A DNA stretch of 64,000 nt from assembly GCF_030409555.1 (NCBI RefSeq), contig NZ_JAUFPU010000008.1, positions 62,001 through 126,000 on the forward strand, given 5' to 3'. This DNA comes from Chitinimonas viridis (GTDB taxonomy: Bacteria; Pseudomonadota; Gammaproteobacteria; Burkholderiales; Chitinimonadaceae). Position 1 is the stretch's first letter. Every line of letters begins with the position of its first letter. The translations under genes were made by a program, and so were the position numbers. Positions 8,719-17,105 of the stretch are shown here, in pieces. The notes beneath the pieces were generated by a model that saw only the letters and a program-made list of their open reading frames with translations, searched no databases and was not told where the DNA came from.

Positions 8719-10032
8719 ATGAAGCTGACCATAGTCGGTACGGGTTATGTGGGCTTGGTGACCGGGGCTTGTCTGGCTGAAGTGGGTAACGAGGTGCTGT
8801 GTCTGGATGTGGATGCCAGCAAGGTGGCGGATCTGCGGGCCGGTATCATGCCCATACATGAGCCGGGCTTGGAGGCGCTGGTCAGCCGCAACCAACAGGC
8901 CGGGCGGCTACGCTTCACCACCGATGTGGATGAGGCCGTGGCTTATGCCACCTTGCAGATGATTGCGGTGGGTACGCCACCGGGTGAAAACGGTGCGGCA
9001 GACCTGCAGCATGTGGTGGCCGCTGCGCGCCAGATAGGCCGGCGCATGACGGACTACAAGATCATCGTGGACAAATCCACCGTGCCGGTAGGGACGGCCG
9101 ACAAGGTGGGCGAGGCGATTGCAGAAGAATTGGCGGAGCGGGGGGTGCAATTGCCCTATGCCGTGGTGTCCAACCCGGAGTTTCTGAAGGAGGGAGCGGC
9201 GGTAGAGGATTTCATGCGGCCTGACCGTATTGTGGTGGGCAGCGATGATGAGCGCGCCACCCAGTGGTTAAGAGCGCTCTACCAGCCTTTTCAGCGCAGC
9301 CACGAGCGGCTGGTGCTGATGGACGTGCGCTCGGCGGAGCTGACCAAGTATGCTGCCAATGCCATGCTGGCGACGCGCATTTCCTTCATGAACGAGATGG
9401 CCAATCTGGCGGAAGCCCTGCAGGCCGATATCGAGCAGGTACGGCGGGGCATAGGGGCCGATCCGCGCATAGGCTATCAGTTCCTTTACCCGGGCGTAGG
9501 CTATGGCGGATCATGCTTTCCCAAGGATGTGCGAGCGCTGCGGCGTACGGCGGAGGCCCATGGTGTGCAGCTGCGTGTACTGGAGGCCGTGGAGGCGGCC
9601 AATGATGCGCAAAAGCACAAGCTGGTGATCAAGCTGGTGCAGCGCCTGGGGGCCAGCCTGCGTGGCCGCTGCATCGCCTTGTGGGGGCTGGCGTTCAAGC
9701 CGGATACCGACGATATGCGTGAGGCACCCAGCCTGACGGTGATAGACGGGCTGTTGGATAGAGGGGCGCGGGTGTCGGCTTATGATCCCACGGCCAGCAA
9801 GGCGGCGCGCAAACTCCTGGGCGAGCGCATACACTATGCAGCTAGCCCCATGGCGGCGCTTGAGGGCGCAGATGCACTCCTGATCGCTACCGAATGGAAG
9901 GAATTTCGCAGCCCGGATTTTGATGCCATCAAGCGTGCGCTGAAGCGGCCGCTGATCATCGACGGGCGTAATCTCTATGACCCGGCTTACCTGCGTGAGC
10001 TGGGATTTGTCTACGACGCAATAGGGCGTTGA
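8719..10032 (+). CDS. ugd: UDP-glucose 6-dehydrogenase
   Basis: This 437-residue enzyme oxidises UDP-glucose to UDP-glucuronate, a precursor for exopolysaccharide, capsule or LPS sugars. It has the N-terminal NAD motif GTGYVG (7-12), the active-site cysteine in YGGSCFPKD (Cys266) and the C-terminal [17 protein letters not shown] segment. ATG 8719 was chosen because it directly precedes the dinucleotide fold and has GGAG 10 nt upstream; an in-frame ATG at 8689 has no family support. Of 22 Ile codons, 8 are ATA, a high share for such GC-rich DNA. rfaE1 follows after 10 nt. Confidence 0.95.
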   Translation: MKLTIVGTGYVGLVTGACLAEVGNEVLCLDVDASKVADLRAGIMPIHEPGLEALVSRNQQAGRLRFTTDVDEAVAYATLQMIAVGTPPGENGAADLQHVVAAARQIGRRMTDYKIIVDKSTVPVGTADKVGEAIAEELAERGVQLPYAVVSNPEFLKEGAAVEDFMRPDRIVVGSDDERATQWLRALYQPFQRSHERLVLMDVRSAELTKYAANAMLATRISFMNEMANLAEALQADIEQVRRGIGADPRIGYQFLYPGVGYGGSCFPKDVRALRRTAEAHGVQLRVLEAVEAANDAQKHKLVIKLVQRLGASLRGRCIALWGLAFKPDTDDMREAPSLTVIDGLLDRGARVSAYDPTASKAARKLLGERIHYAASPMAALEGADALLIATEWKEFRSPDFDAIKRALKRPLIIDGRNLYDPAYLRELGFVYDAIGR

Positions 10033-10042
10033 AAGGCCTCGA

Positions 10043-10981
10043 ATGAAGCATGAAGACTTGAGGCGCGCGCTGGCGGCATCGCGCGTGCTGGTGGTGGGGG
10101 ATGTGATGCTGGACCGCTACTGGTTCGGCGATGTGGAGCGCATATCGCCCGAGGCACCGGTGCCGGTAGCCAAGATCAGCCGCATCGAGGAGCGTGCCGG
10201 TGGTGCCGCCAACGTGGCGCGCAATATAGCGGCTATCGGTGGGCAGGCCACCCTGCTGTCGGTCGTAGGGGATGACGAGGCAGGCAGCGCGCTGCAAAGG
10301 CTGCTGAATGAGCATGGTGTGGCTACCAGCCTGCATCGTGATGCCAGCATCACCACCACGGTGAAGCTGCGTGTGGTGGCCAGGCAGCAACAACTGATAC
10401 GGCTGGACTTTGAGTACAGCCCCAGTCACGAGATATTGGCCGCCAAGCTGGATGACTTCCGGGCTGTACTGGCGCAGCATGATGTGGTGATACTGTCAGA
10501 CTACGGCAAGGGTGGGCTGACCCATGTAGCGACCATGATCGAAGCCGCCAGGGCTGCCGGCAAGCCGGTGTTGGTTGACCCGAAGGGCGACGACTACAGT
10601 CGCTATGCCGGCGCGACCTTGCTGACGCCGAATCGTAGCGAACTGCGCGAGGTGACCGGACGCTGGGGGAGCGAGGCGGAGTTGGTGGAGAAGGCACAGC
10701 AATTGCGCACCCAGTTGCGGCTGGACGCCTTGCTGGTGACGCGCTCGGAAGAAGGCATGAGCCTGTTCGAGCCTGCTGGTGTGACCCATGAGCAGACGCT
10801 GGCGCAGGAAGTGTTCGATGTATCGGGTGCGGGTGATACGGTGATCGCTACCCTGGCGGCCATGCTGGCGGCGGGTGAGAGCCTGCCACGGGCCATGCAG
10901 TGGTCCAACCTGGCGGCCGGCATCGTAGTGGGCAAGCTGGGCACGGCGGTAGCCACGGCCGAGGAATTGTTCGAGCGTTGA
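10043..10981 (+). CDS. rfaE1: D-glycero-beta-D-manno-heptose-7-phosphate kinase (HldE kinase domain as separate protein)
   Basis: This 312-residue PfkB/ribokinase-family protein matches the kinase half of HldE: GDVMLDRYWFGDVERISPEAPVP at the start, RAGGAANVARN, the anion-hole and catalytic DVSGAGDT motif with Asp265, and an N-terminal beta-lid region. It makes ADP-heptose precursors for the LPS inner core. It stops before a nucleotidyltransferase domain, so the organism uses the split arrangement (rfaE1 plus a separate rfaE2), normal in Betaproteobacteria. In many relatives hldD (rfaD) comes next; here a PH-domain gene follows instead. Confidence 0.93.
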   Translation: MKHEDLRRALAASRVLVVGDVMLDRYWFGDVERISPEAPVPVAKISRIEERAGGAANVARNIAAIGGQATLLSVVGDDEAGSALQRLLNEHGVATSLHRDASITTTVKLRVVARQQQLIRLDFEYSPSHEILAAKLDDFRAVLAQHDVVILSDYGKGGLTHVATMIEAARAAGKPVLVDPKGDDYSRYAGATLLTPNRSELREVTGRWGSEAELVEKAQQLRTQLRLDALLVTRSEEGMSLFEPAGVTHEQTLAQEVFDVSGAGDTVIATLAAMLAAGESLPRAMQWSNLAAGIVVGKLGTAVATAEELFER

Positions 10982-11049
10982 GCCGTTTTTTTTGGGCAAC
11001 CGGGAGGGTGTACAAGGCCCGGTGCTTAACCACAAGGGAAGGAGCAACC

Positions 11050-11664
11050 ATGTTTGGCAAGCTGGCAGCAGATGCATTGGGATTGAGCGATATCGGTGCA
11101 GTGATCAAGCCGGAGGATTACGACAAGGTCGATGCCGATGACTACGTAATGCACGAGGATCAGGAAAAGATCTTCTTCCTGATCAAATCCAAGGTGGACG
11201 AGTACTGCTTTACCAACAAGGCGCTGATACACCTCGATGGCTCCAGCGCCATGAGCAAGAAGCGCATGCTGCATCGCTACAGCTATAGTTCCTATCCGGT
11301 GTCCGAGGTGCTGCTGGAAACCGCCGGAACCATAGACATGGACGTGGAAGTGAAATTCCAGCTGGGCAACAAGGCCTTCTCCATCGATGTGCACAAAAAG
11401 CATATCGAAGAGGTGAAGGACCTGTACAAGGCGCTGCTGCGTATTGCGGAACTGATGCACGAGAACGAGATTGCCCTGGCTTATGCCAAGTCCAGCCTGG
11501 AGCTGGCATCGGTGACGCTGGGACGCGGCCAGAGCGGTGGTACGCCGGTGGTGGAGGCCTTCAAGGAACTGAATCAGGCGGCGTTCTCCTGGCTCAGTGC
11601 GGCCCAGCAGAAGTATGTGGTCAAGGACTTCGGCTTTGTGTTCGAGCGCTATATCAAGAACTAA
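11050..11664 (+). CDS. PH domain-containing protein (YvbH-like)
   Basis: The 204-residue product has a bacterial PH-like domain in its first two thirds (FFLIKSKVDEYCFTNKALIHLDGSS, then strands with SYPVSEVLLETAGTIDMDVEVKFQLGNKAFSIDV) and a helical C-terminal part (about residues 115-200). There is no signal peptide or membrane helix, so it is probably cytosolic. Similar stand-alone proteins are annotated YvbH-like; their role is unknown. ATG 11050 has AAGGAGC upstream. It lies 68 nt after rfaE1 and before a terminator, so it may be the last gene of the ugd-rfaE1 transcript, though it could have its own promoter. Confidence 0.8.
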   Translation: MFGKLAADALGLSDIGAVIKPEDYDKVDADDYVMHEDQEKIFFLIKSKVDEYCFTNKALIHLDGSSAMSKKRMLHRYSYSSYPVSEVLLETAGTIDMDVEVKFQLGNKAFSIDVHKKHIEEVKDLYKALLRIAELMHENEIALAYAKSSLELASVTLGRGQSGGTPVVEAFKELNQAAFSWLSAAQQKYVVKDFGFVFERYIKN

Positions 11665-11703
11665 GCCCGTTGGGTCGCTGGCGACTACGCCAGGGTGTCG
11701 ACA

Positions 11704-11728
11704 GACCGCCACAATGTGGCGGTTTTTT
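11704..11728 (+). terminator. Terminator after the PH-domain gene
   Basis: The stem ACCGCCAC pairs with GTGGCGGT around a short loop and is followed by six Ts. It lies between two convergent genes (11664 and 11742). Confidence 0.85.
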
Positions 11729-11741
11729 CTTGGCGGCGAGG

Positions 11742-12464
11742 CTAGTCGCTGTATTTGCGATTGATGGCTGCCAGGGTGCCGTCGCTCTGGAGCAACTGAA
11801 AGCCCTGCTGCAGCTTATGCAACACGGCAGCATCGGTGCCCGGATGGCAGGCGAGGTACAGCTCGAAACTGCGTACCGGAATCATGGGCTTGATCTTGCC
11901 GGTGAGATTCTGGCGTGCGATCAGGGCGTTGCCGCTTTCTCCGCTGGCCAGCCAGTAGTCCAGTCGGCCCGCCATCAGATTCTTGATGGAGATATCGTGG
12001 TTGGCCGACATCACCACGTTGTAGCCCTGCTTGATCATGTACAGCGCACTGGCGGAGCCATGGTAGCCGCCTATGCGGGCGCCTATGGCGCTTTCCAGGC
12101 TGCGGGGCGCCTGTGGTTTGTCGGTACGGCCGAACAGCATCCAATCGTTGTGCGCCAATGGGCCTATCCAGACAAAGCTGGCTTCGCGCTCGGGAGTGCG
12201 GGCGGTGGAGTAGACGCAATGGCCGGGCTGGCTGCGGGCGGATTCGAAAGCGCGAGCCCAAGGGGTCAGTTCTATCTTGTAGGCCAGATTGCTACGCGTC
12301 AGCAGGATTTCGACCTTCTCCGTCGAACTGCCGCCCACCCTGCCGTCAGGCAGGGGGAAGTTGTAAGGCGGCAAATCCTCGGTGAACAGCTTGAGCGGCA
12401 GGCTGTCGGCTAGGCAGGCGGGCAGCGACAAGGCTACCAGGCAAAGCATGAGCGGCCGAGACAT
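11742..12464 (-). CDS. Periplasmic solute-binding protein, family 3 type
   Basis: The protein has 240 residues with a signal peptide ending near LACLADS (about residue 20). It then has the amino-acid-binding (SBP_bac_3) fold signature: LKLFTEDLPPYNF at the start, ARAFESARSQPGHCVYSTARTPEREASFVWIGPL, and ANHDISIKNLMAGRLDYWLASG near the end. Such proteins bind amino acids or similar small solutes in the periplasm. No ABC permease or ATPase gene is adjacent, so it is an orphan binding protein. It is related in style to the protein at 51952-52689. Ligand unknown. Confidence 0.78.
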   Translation of the reverse strand: MSRPLMLCLVALSLPACLADSLPLKLFTEDLPPYNFPLPDGRVGGSSTEKVEILLTRSNLAYKIELTPWARAFESARSQPGHCVYSTARTPEREASFVWIGPLAHNDWMLFGRTDKPQAPRSLESAIGARIGGYHGSASALYMIKQGYNVVMSANHDISIKNLMAGRLDYWLASGESGNALIARQNLTGKIKPMIPVRSFELYLACHPGTDAAVLHKLQQGFQLLQSDGTLAAINRKYSD

Positions 12465-12545
12465 GGCAGCCTCTTGCGGGTGATGGTGATACCACTATAT
12501 GTCGGACTGCCGGTTGTGGTGGATCGTCCCGCTTGCCGTAGGGGC

Positions 12546-13862
12546 TTATCCGATGGGCGGCTGCGCCGCCAGGCAGGCGTGGGCGGCCGCCACGCCGCTG
12601 CGCACTGCGCCCTCCAGGGTGGCGGGGTAGTCGCCTGCCGTATAGTCGCCGGCCAGCCACAGCGCAGGGTCGGCCGTGGCATTTCCCGGCCGCTGTAGCC
12701 CGGCAACGCAGGCAAAGGTGGCGCGTTTCTCTGCGATCACCCTATGCCACAACGGTGCAGGTAGCTGGGGGTGGGCCTGTGCGATTTCCGTCGTCACGGT
12801 GGCGGCCAGCTGCGCCTGCGACCAGGCTTCGTGCGGGCCTTCGGCACTGATCACGGCCGCCAGGAGGCCGTCCTGGCCACACAGGCGGCCTCGGTCGAAC
12901 AGCCATTGGGTGCTGCTGCCCACCATGCCTTGCATGGCCTTGGGCAGCCGAGTACCTGCCGGGTAGCGCAGGTAGACGGTGTAGATCGGTTGCCAGGTCC
13001 ATGCGTCCAGCAGGGCGCAGGCAGGTGCGAGGGCGGGCAGGTGTTCTGCCAGCATGGCCAGCCTATGTGGCGGCAGCGCCAGTATCAACTGGCTGTAGCA
13101 CCTATCGCTGCGATCCAACTGCCAGCCCTGGGCGCTGCGCCCCACCTGCCTGATCATGGTGCCGGTATGCACAGTGCAATTGCGCTCAGCCAGATAGCGC
13201 CCTGCGGCCTCGGGAAAGAGTGCCGACAGATCGGTCGCGGGCAGCAGGAAGTCACTGGCCGCGCGCTTGCCGGCCAGGCTGTCGCGCAGCACGTTGAGCA
13301 GCACCTGGGCACTGGCGGTGGCGATAGGGGTGTTGAGGGCGGCCAGGGTAAGCGGCTCCCACAGGCAACGTACCAGGTGGGCGGACTGCCCATGGTTGGC
13401 CAGCCAGTCTGCGACCGTGGTGTCCTGCGCCAGCTGGAAGCCACGCAACTGCGCACCGGCCATGGCGCGTATGGCGCTGGTGCGCTCGCCCCAGCTGAGG
13501 CCATCGGCCCATAGCAGGCCGGCCAGGGTATGCAGTGGTGCGGGTAGCCGAGGGCAGGCCAGGCGGAATACCCGCTGGCTACCCTGCTGTACATCCAGCT
13601 CCAGGGGCGTGCGAACGAAACCCTCGGCTTCCCCCACCCCGGCCAGCTGCATCAGGCGCAATAGCTCGGCATAGGCGCCTATAGCCATGTGCTGGCCGTT
13701 ATCCAGTGCCACACCGTCTATCTCTACCCGGCGGGCGCGGCCACCCAGCACCGGGCCTGCCTCGAACACTTCAAGCGGCTGGCCATGGGCAGCCAGTTCC
13801 ATGGCGGCTGCCATGCCGGCGTAGCCGCCGCCGATGATGGCAATGGGGTCAGATTTCTTCAC
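12546..13862 (-). CDS. hpnE: Hydroxysqualene dehydroxylase HpnE
   Basis: This 438-residue FAD protein of the amine-oxidase/phytoene-desaturase group has the dinucleotide motif IIGGGYAGMAAA (9-20), GGRARR (about 40-45) and LDNGQH, and a C-terminal LWLAGDYTAGDYPATLEGAVRSG segment. This is the HpnE pattern: it removes the hydroxyl from hydroxysqualene to give squalene, the third step after HpnC and HpnD. It starts with GTG and overlaps the preceding gene by 14 nt, so translation is probably coupled. hpnD lies upstream on the same strand and hpnC is near 59.3 kb. Confidence 0.92.
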   Translation of the reverse strand: MKKSDPIAIIGGGYAGMAAAMELAAHGQPLEVFEAGPVLGGRARRVEIDGVALDNGQHMAIGAYAELLRLMQLAGVGEAEGFVRTPLELDVQQGSQRVFRLACPRLPAPLHTLAGLLWADGLSWGERTSAIRAMAGAQLRGFQLAQDTTVADWLANHGQSAHLVRCLWEPLTLAALNTPIATASAQVLLNVLRDSLAGKRAASDFLLPATDLSALFPEAAGRYLAERNCTVHTGTMIRQVGRSAQGWQLDRSDRCYSQLILALPPHRLAMLAEHLPALAPACALLDAWTWQPIYTVYLRYPAGTRLPKAMQGMVGSSTQWLFDRGRLCGQDGLLAAVISAEGPHEAWSQAQLAATVTTEIAQAHPQLPAPLWHRVIAEKRATFACVAGLQRPGNATADPALWLAGDYTAGDYPATLEGAVRSGVAAAHACLAAQPPIG

Positions 13863-14298
13863 GGAATATGTCGCGATACAGCTCGGGATAGCGTGCCAGC
13901 ACCTGGCGGGCGCGATCCGGCTTGATGGGGTGTATGGTCTGGATGAAGTGGAGATCGCCCTCGGGCTCGATGGCCACCAGCTCCAGGATGAAGAACAGGC
14001 GCCGCTCTGGCATGAAATACAGCCAGCTGGCCGAGCCCTGGCCGTATTTGGCGATCTGGTTGTTCAGTTCCAGGAGGCGCTTGGAGTTATCGGCGCTGTA
14101 GAGAAACAGTTCGGGCGTGCCATCGGTGCGCTGGTAATTGCGCGCGATGCGAAAGGTTTCCAGCGCTTGCCGCATCTTGCGCCGACGTATTGCCTTGCGG
14201 TCTGCATGGCGCATCTCTACCCAGCCTGCGATCAGGATGGCGATGATGACCAGCGCGGCAAACAACAGATACCAGGGCGAGAAGGGCAGTTTGTCCAT
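13849..14298 (-). CDS. Single-pass membrane protein of unknown function in the hpnD-hpnE cluster
   Basis: With the ATG at 14298 the product is 149 residues: one membrane helix (about residues 11-31, PWYLLFAALVIIAILIAGW), a basic stretch (RRRKMRQAL) and a soluble domain of about 110 residues ending in RYPELYRDIFREEI. I do not recognise the domain. The start is fixed by a one-base overlap (TGATG) with the upstream acetyltransferase gene, and its end overlaps hpnE by 14 nt, so it sits in a tightly coupled translation unit. This context suggests a role linked to squalene/hopanoid synthesis or membrane handling, but that is inference only. Confidence 0.75.
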   Translation of the reverse strand: MDKLPFSPWYLLFAALVIIAILIAGWVEMRHADRKAIRRRKMRQALETFRIARNYQRTDGTPELFLYSADNSKRLLELNNQIAKYGQGSASWLYFMPERRLFFILELVAIEPEGDLHFIQTIHPIKPDRARQVLARYPELYRDIFREEI

Positions 14299-15089
14299 CA
14301 GCTTGGGCTGGGTGTCTGGGTTGGGCGATACAGGTAGGGTAGCGTCATGGCCTGATTGAACCCGCAAGCACGCGCAAGTGCAATGGACGCGTGATTGTCG
14401 GTGCTGGCCAGATAGTGGGCCTGCTTGCCCTGGGCATGTATCCAGTTGGCCGCATGGCCAACAACGGCCTTGCCTAGGCCCCGGTTACGCAGTGTGGAGG
14501 CCGTGCTGACGGCCTGGATGCTGATATGGCTGCCAGCGGCAAGATTGCATTCGGCCATGGCAACCAGTTGGCCCTCATGGATGGCACCAAAAAAGCGATC
14601 CAGCCTGCCGAAGTCACGCATCAGTGCAGGATAGTCGGCATAGCCTTGGGCAGCCAGTTCCGGGTGCATGGGGGTGCCCTGCTGGCGTGCCTGTTCGAAG
14701 TTGACTATGGGGATAGCGCTGGCTGTGGGACCGGGGCCGGGACCGTCCAGGCACAGGTGAGTGTCCCAGCCGATTTGCCAGCCGCTGGCTATGGCCAGTT
14801 CGTCGGCGGGCAGATTGCACAGGGCGACATCGGCAACAGGCGCGTGCTGATCCAGCCAGTGCAGGGCGGCATCCAGGGCGGCCTGATCCTGGGCGTAGGC
14901 CCAATACGAGGGGACTTCAGGCCGGCCGGCCCAAGGGCCGCCCAAGACCCAGGCGCTGCCGTCATCGGCCAGCATGGCGGTGGAGCCGGGATCGCACTCC
15001 ACAATGTAACGCGCAAATGCCGCCATGGCGTTGTCGGGCAGGTGCGGCAGCAGTGCCGCCGCCTGGGTGAGTTGTAAGAGCCCGTTCAA
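14298..15089 (-). CDS. GNAT family N-acetyltransferase
   Basis: The protein has 263 residues. The C-terminal half carries the acetyl-CoA motif, seen as ISIQAVSTASTLRNRGLGKAVVGHAANW, followed by ASTDNHASIALARACGF, typical of GNAT enzymes. The N-terminal half (about residues 1-140) is a second, divergent domain, as in two-domain GNATs. The start appears to be TTG 15089 with GGTGAG upstream; a later in-frame ATG is possible. Substrate unknown. Translation of the next gene is coupled through a TGATG overlap. It lies 108 bp downstream of hpnD. Confidence 0.78.
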   Translation of the reverse strand: MNGLLQLTQAAALLPHLPDNAMAAFARYIVECDPGSTAMLADDGSAWVLGGPWAGRPEVPSYWAYAQDQAALDAALHWLDQHAPVADVALCNLPADELAIASGWQIGWDTHLCLDGPGPGPTASAIPIVNFEQARQQGTPMHPELAAQGYADYPALMRDFGRLDRFFGAIHEGQLVAMAECNLAAGSHISIQAVSTASTLRNRGLGKAVVGHAANWIHAQGKQAHYLASTDNHASIALARACGFNQAMTLPYLYRPTQTPSPS

Positions 15090-15197
15090 TGTCTACTCAC
15101 CCCGCGCCTTGTTCTTTGTCCGGCAAGGCAGCAAGCCTGCCGGACTGCGACGCGGTGTAGGGGTACCGCACAGGCGCTAGGCCTAGGTGGCTGCCGC

Positions 15198-16034
15198 TCA
15201 CGCAAACCACCAGGTTTTCCAGGCCAGCCAGAGCTTGCGTATGGGCGTGAGGCTGAGCCGCTGATTGAGCACCTTGGCAGGGCCGTCGAGTACGATTTCT
15301 TCCAGCGTGGCGCGATAAATGGCCGCCATCACGAGGCCCGCGCGCTGCTTCTTGCGGTCTGGCGCTGGTAGGGCGGCCAGGGCTTCGTCGTAATAGGTCT
15401 GCGCACGTTGAATCTGGAAATCCATCAATTGCTTGAAGTTGTCGGATTCGCGGTAGCTGAGTATGTCTGCAGCCGGTACGTTGAAGCGCTGCAGTTCTTC
15501 GACCGGCAGGTAGATACGGCCACGGCGGGCATCCTCGCCCACATCGCGGATGATATTGGTGAGCTGGAAGGCCAGGCCCAGTTTTTCGGCGTAGACATAG
15601 GTCTTGTCATCGCTGACGCCAAAAATGCGGGCGGATAACAGACCGACCACCGAGGCGACCAGGTAGCAGTACTGCTGCAGGTCGGCAAAGCTGTTGTAGC
15701 GGGCCTGGGTCAGGTCCATCTCCATGCCGTCTATGATCTGCAGCAATTGCTGTTGTGGCAGTTGCAGGCGAGCGACATGCGGCTGCAGGGCCCGGGTCAC
15801 CGGGTGCTGTGGGTTGTTGGCATACAGGTTGGCCACTTCGCTGCGCCACCAGTTGAGCGTCGTGCGGGCCACGTTCTCGTCATGGGTTTCATCCACCACA
15901 TCGTCCACCTCGCGGCAGAAGGCGTACAGCGCCGTAATGGCGCGGCGGGTTTCCAGCGGCAGGAAGCGGAAGCTGTAGTAGAAACTGGAGCCACTCTGGG
16001 CGGCTTTGTCTTCGCAATATTGGTCGGGCGTCAC
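15198..16034 (-). CDS. hpnD: Presqualene diphosphate synthase HpnD
   Basis: This 278-residue trans-isoprenyl diphosphate synthase joins two farnesyl diphosphates into presqualene diphosphate. Both aspartate motifs are visible: DDVVD at residues 44-48 and NIIRDVGED with Asp164 and Asp168. It also has the FYYSFRFLP start and GRIYLPVEEL, typical of HpnD rather than HpnC. The start codon is GTG 16034. It is first in a minus-strand run hpnD, GNAT gene, membrane protein gene, hpnE. Its partner hpnC is about 43 kb away. Confidence 0.93.
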   Translation of the reverse strand: MTPDQYCEDKAAQSGSSFYYSFRFLPLETRRAITALYAFCREVDDVVDETHDENVARTTLNWWRSEVANLYANNPQHPVTRALQPHVARLQLPQQQLLQIIDGMEMDLTQARYNSFADLQQYCYLVASVVGLLSARIFGVSDDKTYVYAEKLGLAFQLTNIIRDVGEDARRGRIYLPVEELQRFNVPAADILSYRESDNFKQLMDFQIQRAQTYYDEALAALPAPDRKKQRAGLVMAAIYRATLEEIVLDGPAKVLNQRLSLTPIRKLWLAWKTWWFA

Positions 16035-16085
16035 TTGATCGGTCTCACGCTGGCTGATGGCCAGGAACGCCCGGATTGTAGCGAG

Positions 16086-17018
16086 TTACGCGGCTTTTGC
16101 CTTGCTTATCCAGGTAATTCCGGCCAGTACCAGGCAGAGGCCCACTACCTGCAACAGTGAAAAGGGCTCGCCCAGTATCAGCCAGCCGAAGGCGATGGTC
16201 AGCACAGGCCCTACCGTGCCCATGGCGGCTGCCCGGCTGGCGCCCAGCCGTTCCACGGCACGGGCAGCCAGCCAGATGGGGAGTACGGTGGAGACCAGCG
16301 CCATGGCCAGCGCCCAGCCCCAGACGCCTTGGGGCAGGCCGGCCAGGGCATCCAGCGGACGGGCCAGCAGGAAGTGCCCCAGAACAAAGCCGCATGCCAT
16401 GGCGCCGGAGTAACCGGCCAGCCGGGTGGAGCCGATGCGTTTTACATAGCGGCCGGTGCCCAGGTAATAGAGCGAAAAGGTGATGGCAGACAGGAAAACC
16501 CAGCCGCCGCCTATCAGTACGGCAGTGCTGGCGGTCGTGTGGACCAGGTCGTGCCAGAAGGCCGCCAGCAGCCCGAGGTAGCATAAGCCCATGGCGGCCC
16601 AGATGCGTCCGCTGATGGGGCGGCGATGCCAGGCCGCTTCCATCAGCAGCACCAGGCTGGGGTAGGTGAACAGAATGAGCCTTTCCAGTCCGGCCGAGAT
16701 GGTTTGCAGGCCCAGGAAGTCAAACAGGCTGGAGAGGTAGTAGCCCACCAAGCCCAGGCCGGCCAGACCCAGCCAGTCGCGTTTACCCAGGGGGTCGCCC
16801 TGGGCGGAATAAGCAAGCCAGAGAAAGGCCGGCAAGGCCAGGCCCATGCGTAGCGCCAGCAGGCTGACGGCGTCGACCGGCCCGGCGGCATAGGCCAGTT
16901 TGACGAAAATGGCCTTGAGCGAGAAACCTGCGGCAGACAGCAACGCCAGGGTACGACCGTCCTGCCACCAGTGCCGGTGTTCTGATATGGCGAAGGCTGA
17001 CAGGGCGCGCTGTATCAT
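16086..17018 (-). CDS. DMT-family (EamA) transporter
   Basis: The protein has 310 residues and about ten membrane helices arranged as two EamA repeats, typical of the drug/metabolite transporter superfamily. Examples of membrane segments are LALLSAAGFSLKAIFVKLAY, VLTIAFGWLILGEPFSLLQVVGLCLVLAGI and ALLSAAGF. GGAG precedes the ATG. It probably exports a small metabolite or amino acid. A LysR gene starts 87 bp away on the opposite strand, the classic layout of a regulator and its target exporter. Confidence 0.85.
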   Translation of the reverse strand: MIQRALSAFAISEHRHWWQDGRTLALLSAAGFSLKAIFVKLAYAAGPVDAVSLLALRMGLALPAFLWLAYSAQGDPLGKRDWLGLAGLGLVGYYLSSLFDFLGLQTISAGLERLILFTYPSLVLLMEAAWHRRPISGRIWAAMGLCYLGLLAAFWHDLVHTTASTAVLIGGGWVFLSAITFSLYYLGTGRYVKRIGSTRLAGYSGAMACGFVLGHFLLARPLDALAGLPQGVWGWALAMALVSTVLPIWLAARAVERLGASRAAAMGTVGPVLTIAFGWLILGEPFSLLQVVGLCLVLAGITWISKAKAA

Positions 17019-17105
17019 GGCTGCTCCAGGAGTGGGTTGATACGGCGCATTGTGAACCGCAGCAGCAAGCGCGAGAATGCGTTTTTACACCATGGTCCTT
17101 CGCCA

